A stretch of 64,000 bases of DNA. Source: an uncultured Polaribacter sp. (lineage in GTDB: Bacteria; Bacteroidota; Bacteroidia; Flavobacteriales; Flavobacteriaceae). The translations under genes were made by a program, and so were the position numbers. The DNA lies in contig CALSOT010000003.1 in assembly GCA_943788045.1 (NCBI GenBank), forward strand, positions 1-64,000, given 5' to 3'. Below are positions 60,246 through 64,000 of this stretch, piece by piece; position 1 is the first letter of the stretch, and the number at the start of each line of letters is the position of its first letter. The notes beneath the pieces were generated by a model. It saw only the letters and a list, made by a program, of their open reading frames with translations, had not been told where the DNA came from and searched no databases.

Positions 60246-62651
60246 TTATTTACCTACCAAATGTAACTCATTAAACTCTTTATCTATTAGTATAGATTGT
60301 TTTTTACCCGTGTTAAAATTATCTATTGGTATTTCTACATTATCTATTTGAATAGAAGTAATTGAGAAAGGTAAATTATGGAATACAATATGAAACTTGT
60401 TATAATCTGCGTTAAAGTCTCCACGCTTATGTTGTTGTATTATTAATTGCTCTTTTTTACCAGTAACCGTAAATGTTCGTAAACTAAATCTTCCTTTTTT
60501 ATAATCGTACCCATCATGAGCGTCATCATATAGTTTGGAAGATTCTTTCCCTTCTTTATAATAAACATCTAATGTTATGTCATCAAATTTCTTTTCACCA
60601 ACATATTGTTGCACGGGATATTTAGGAATAACAGCGCCTTCTTTAATAAAGATAGGCATACTTTCTAATGCTGCATCTACCCACATTTCTTTTCCTCCTT
60701 CAACTAATTCATCAGTCCAGAAATTATACCATTTCCCTCTAGGAATGTACATTCTCCTCCCTCTTGCATTTGGTTCTTGTATTGGGCATACTAAGATTTG
60801 TTCTCCGTAGATAAACTCATCACTTCTGTAATATGTAGCTGAATCTTCTTGGTCATATAAAACTAGCGATTTTAAGATTGGTGTTCCGTCATTTATATAA
60901 TTCCAAAAAGCAGTATATAAGTATGGTAGTAATTGGTATCTAAGCTCAACGAATTTTCTTACAATATCTGTAATTTCTTCACCAAAAACCCAAGGTTCTT
61001 GATCTCCATGGTCACCAGATGAATGCACTCTGCAGAATGCATGGAATATTCCTAATTGAATCCAACGAGCAAATAATTCTCCGTGTGGTTGTTCTGCAAA
61101 ACCACCAATATCAGAACCTGCAAAAGAAAATCCAGACATTGACATTCTTTGAGCTTGGTTATTTGCAATTGCCAAATGTTCCCAAGTAGCAACATTATCT
61201 CCCATCCAAGTAGATGTATATCGTTGTGCTCCTGAATATGCTGATCTTGTGATTACAAATGGTCTTTTTGGATATGCGTATTTCTTTAAGCCATGATAGG
61301 TTGCACGTGCCATTTGAGTTCCGTAAATATTGTGCGCTTTTCTATGAGAGCAAGGGTTACCATCATAGTCATGACGGACATCATCTGGGAAAGATTTGTT
61401 CGGTACATCCATTACAGCTGGCTCGTTCATGTCATTCCAAACTCCTTTTACGCCAATATCTTCAATTAGTTCTTTAAACAAACCAGCCCACCAATCTCTA
61501 ACTTCTGGTTTTGTGTAATCTGGAAAATAACATTCACCTGGCCAAACTTTACCTTTCATATAGGGGCCATCTGCACGTTTACAGAAGTAATCTTTGTCTA
61601 ATCCTTCTTTAAAAACATCGTATTCTAAATCTATTTTAATCCCTGGATCTATAATCACAACGGTTTTAAAGCCATCATCTTTTAATTCTTTTACCATTTT
61701 TTTTGGATCAGGAAAATAGTCCTTATTCCAGGTAAAACAGCGGAAGTCATCCATATAATCAATGTCTAAATAAATGGCATCACAAGGAATTTTTAAATCT
61801 CTAAATGTATTTGTAACTTCCTTTACGTTAGCTTCAGGATAATAAGACCATTTACATTGGTGAAAGCCCAAAGCCCATAGCGGAGGTAGTGCATGCGGTT
61901 TACCTGTTAAGTCGGTGTAGTTTTTTACGACATCTTCCATCTTTGGACCATACATGAAATAATAATTCATTTCACCACCTTGAGCCCAAAAACTAGTTAC
62001 ATTTCTTCTTTCATGTGCAAAATCAAAAGAAGTTTTGAATGTGTTGTCAAAAAATATTCCATACGATTTATTATCATGCAGGGCTGTGTAAAAAGGAATT
62101 GCTTTATAAATTGGGTCTGTATTTTTACCAAATGCATAAGAATCTGTTGCCCAATTCTCAAAACGTTTTCCTTTTAAATTTACATCCACAGGTTTATCAC
62201 CTAAACCATAATAACTTTCAGCTTTTTGGCAGGCTTTACTCATTTTTACAATGTCTCCTCCATACTCATAACTTTCTTCCCAATGAAAGCCTATTTCATC
62301 CTGGTTAATAAGTTTTAAGTCTAAAGCATCGAATAAGCTCACTTGTAAACTTAGTTTTTCAACTTTACAAATTAACTTAGAAGTAGTAATAATGTAATGT
62401 TTTTCATCTTCAGTTACATCTAAAAAATGGTAACCTCTACTTGCGTGTATGGTCACTCCATAAGAAAAATCATTTTCAAACTTACCTGTTGTAGAATATC
62501 TAAACCTAATGACACTATCTCTAACAACTGTAACTTGTAAAACAACATTATTTTTAGTTGTAAACTGCAGCGTATCGATGTCTTTTTTGTAGTTTATTAT
62601 TTCTGAAGGAAACAAATTTCCTTTTTGTTCTAGTTCTGTATTAACAATCAT
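60246..62651 (-). CDS. Glycoside hydrolase family 31 alpha-glucosidase
   Basis: GVWNDMNEPAV, WMGDNVATWEHL, GSDIGGF. Confidence 0.95.
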   Translation of the reverse strand: MIVNTELEQKGNLFPSEIINYKKDIDTLQFTTKNNVVLQVTVVRDSVIRFRYSTTGKFENDFSYGVTIHASRGYHFLDVTEDEKHYIITTSKLICKVEKLSLQVSLFDALDLKLINQDEIGFHWEESYEYGGDIVKMSKACQKAESYYGLGDKPVDVNLKGKRFENWATDSYAFGKNTDPIYKAIPFYTALHDNKSYGIFFDNTFKTSFDFAHERRNVTSFWAQGGEMNYYFMYGPKMEDVVKNYTDLTGKPHALPPLWALGFHQCKWSYYPEANVKEVTNTFRDLKIPCDAIYLDIDYMDDFRCFTWNKDYFPDPKKMVKELKDDGFKTVVIIDPGIKIDLEYDVFKEGLDKDYFCKRADGPYMKGKVWPGECYFPDYTKPEVRDWWAGLFKELIEDIGVKGVWNDMNEPAVMDVPNKSFPDDVRHDYDGNPCSHRKAHNIYGTQMARATYHGLKKYAYPKRPFVITRSAYSGAQRYTSTWMGDNVATWEHLAIANNQAQRMSMSGFSFAGSDIGGFAEQPHGELFARWIQLGIFHAFCRVHSSGDHGDQEPWVFGEEITDIVRKFVELRYQLLPYLYTAFWNYINDGTPILKSLVLYDQEDSATYYRSDEFIYGEQILVCPIQEPNARGRRMYIPRGKWYNFWTDELVEGGKEMWVDAALESMPIFIKEGAVIPKYPVQQYVGEKKFDDITLDVYYKEGKESSKLYDDAHDGYDYKKGRFSLRTFTVTGKKEQLIIQQHKRGDFNADYNKFHIVFHNLPFSITSIQIDNVEIPIDNFNTGKKQSILIDKEFNELHLVGK

Positions 62652-62744
62652 ATGTGTTAGATTTTTGGCAATGTTAAAATTGTAAAACTTTGTAAAACGT
62701 TGGGGAGTTTTTTTTTGATAAAATTTGAATAAAAATGTAAAATA

Positions 62745-64000
62745 TTAGATAAATTTAAATGCTAACATTGCTAATGGAGGTAAATTTAATTCGATCGAAT
62801 TCTCTCTGTTATTCCATTCTTTAGCATTAGAATTTAAGTTTTTATTTTTATAATTACCAGTTCCATTATACACGGAAGCATCACTATTAAATACTTCTTT
62901 TAAAATTCCAGCTTTTGGTAATCCTATTCTGTAGTTTTCTCTTGGTACAGGCGTTAAGTTTAATACAATAATTACATTTTCCTTTTTATTATTTCCTTTT
63001 CTAATATAAGACAGAACAGAGTTTTCATGATCACCGTGATCTATCCACTCAAAACCGTCATGAGAAAATTGTTTTTTATATAATGCAGGCTCTTTTTTAA
63101 ATAGCTTATTTAAATCTCTCACCAAATTTTGTGCACCTTTATGAACTTTGTGTTCTAACAAATGCCAGTCTAAACTTCCGTTAAAATTCCATTCAGATGT
63201 TTGTCCGAATTCACTACCCTGAAACAATAGCTTTGTTCCTGGATGTGTATACATGAGGCTATATAGCAATCTTAAGTTTGCGAATTTTTGCCACTCATCA
63301 CCAGGCATTTTATCTACAATTGCTTTTTTACCATACACCACTTCATCATGAGAAAGGGGTAACATAAAGTTTTCTGTAAACGCGTAGTTTAAACTAAATG
63401 TTAATTCATTTTGATGATGTTTTCTGTAGATAGGTTCTTTTGCAAAATAATCTAAAGTGTCATGCATCCAGCCCATCATCCATTTCATTCCGAAACCTAA
63501 ACCGTTAGAAAACACTGGGCTTGAAACCTTTGGGAATGAGGTTGATTCTTCGGCAATGGTTTGAACATCAGGGAAATTTTCATAGACGGCAACATTCATC
63601 TCTTTGATAAATGATATGGCATCTAAATTTTCTCTTCCCCCGTATTCATTTGGTTCCCATTCACCATCTTTTCTTGAGTAATCTAAAAATAACATTGATG
63701 CAACTGCATCTACACGTAAACCATCTGCATGATATTGATCTAACCAAAACAGTGCATTACTTATTAAAAAAGATTTTATTTCGTTTCTTCCGTAATTAAA
63801 TATTAAGCTTTTCCAATCTTGATGATATCCTTTTCTTATATCTGGATGTTCGTATAAGGATGATCCATCAAAATTACCTAAACCATGAGCGTCAGAGGGA
63901 AAATGTGAAGGAACCCAATCTAGGATTACACCAATTCCTTTTTCATGAAATTTATCAACCAGAAATTTAAATTCATCTGGGTAACCAAAACGAGAAGTAG
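62745..64000 (-). CDS. glgB: 1,4-alpha-glucan branching enzyme, 5' end beyond window
   Basis: Frame stays open to base 64000 ([18 protein letters not shown]...[30 protein letters not shown]); track start at 63695 is an internal Met. Confidence 0.95.
   Translation of the reverse strand, partial: TSRFGYPDEFKFLVDKFHEKGIGVILDWVPSHFPSDAHGLGNFDGSSLYEHPDIRKGYHQDWKSLIFNYGRNEIKSFLISNALFWLDQYHADGLRVDAVASMLFLDYSRKDGEWEPNEYGGRENLDAISFIKEMNVAVYENFPDVQTIAEESTSFPKVSSPVFSNGLGFGMKWMMGWMHDTLDYFAKEPIYRKHHQNELTFSLNYAFTENFMLPLSHDEVVYGKKAIVDKMPGDEWQKFANLRLLYSLMYTHPGTKLLFQGSEFGQTSEWNFNGSLDWHLLEHKVHKGAQNLVRDLNKLFKKEPALYKKQFSHDGFEWIDHGDHENSVLSYIRKGNNKKENVIIVLNLTPVPRENYRIGLPKAGILKEVFNSDASVYNGTGNYKNKNLNSNAKEWNNRENSIELNLPPLAMLAFKFI

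Noticed and set aside
61259-62308. + strand ORFs opposite GH31
   Set aside because: Antisense to a conserved enzyme with intact catalytic motifs.
1-64000. CRISPR arrays, cas genes, complete prophage, restriction-modification or other defence operons
   Set aside because: No regularly spaced repeats and no signature proteins seen. The only defence/toxin-like trace is the decayed HipA fragment.

Overview
This AT-rich window looks like a chromosomal segment of a marine Flavobacteriia (Polaribacter/Tenacibaculum-like). That placement is inferred from protein families and TAnnTTTG-type promoter boxes, not from a database search. (1) 1-10.7 kb: a glycoside hydrolase and hexuronate catabolism cluster (GH2, GH3, SDR reductase, UxuA, UxaC, ExuT-like MFS, KdgK, KDPG aldolase). 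(2) 10.7-13.4 kb: a decayed mobile-element scar with an FN3-like C-terminal remnant, a frameshifted HipA N-lobe remnant, an intact tyrosine recombinase, and a putative att/tRNA-3'-like sequence followed by an orphan terminator. (3) 13.7-64 kb: mostly core genes (PorP/SprF, MurI, two OmpH, BamA, UppS, NadK, PdxJ, PAP2, YgiQ, IcmF, HutU, GH16 with T9SS tail, PyrF, TpiA, PrmA, ClpS, GSII and GSIII, PurM-like, PrfA, GH31, GlgB). The most interesting items are: an uncalled 40-aa, 11-Cys metallothionein-like ORF directly upstream of a SigZ-like sigma factor, with a long inverted repeat between them; a dispersed-repeat-like sequence read in frame inside IcmF ([13 protein letters not shown]); a structured intergenic RNA candidate upstream of ygiQ; an attenuator-like leader (promoter box, 24-aa ORF, terminator) upstream of an MFS gene; several candidate leaderless starts; and the HipA/integrase graveyard. 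No CRISPR array, complete prophage or intact defence island was seen.
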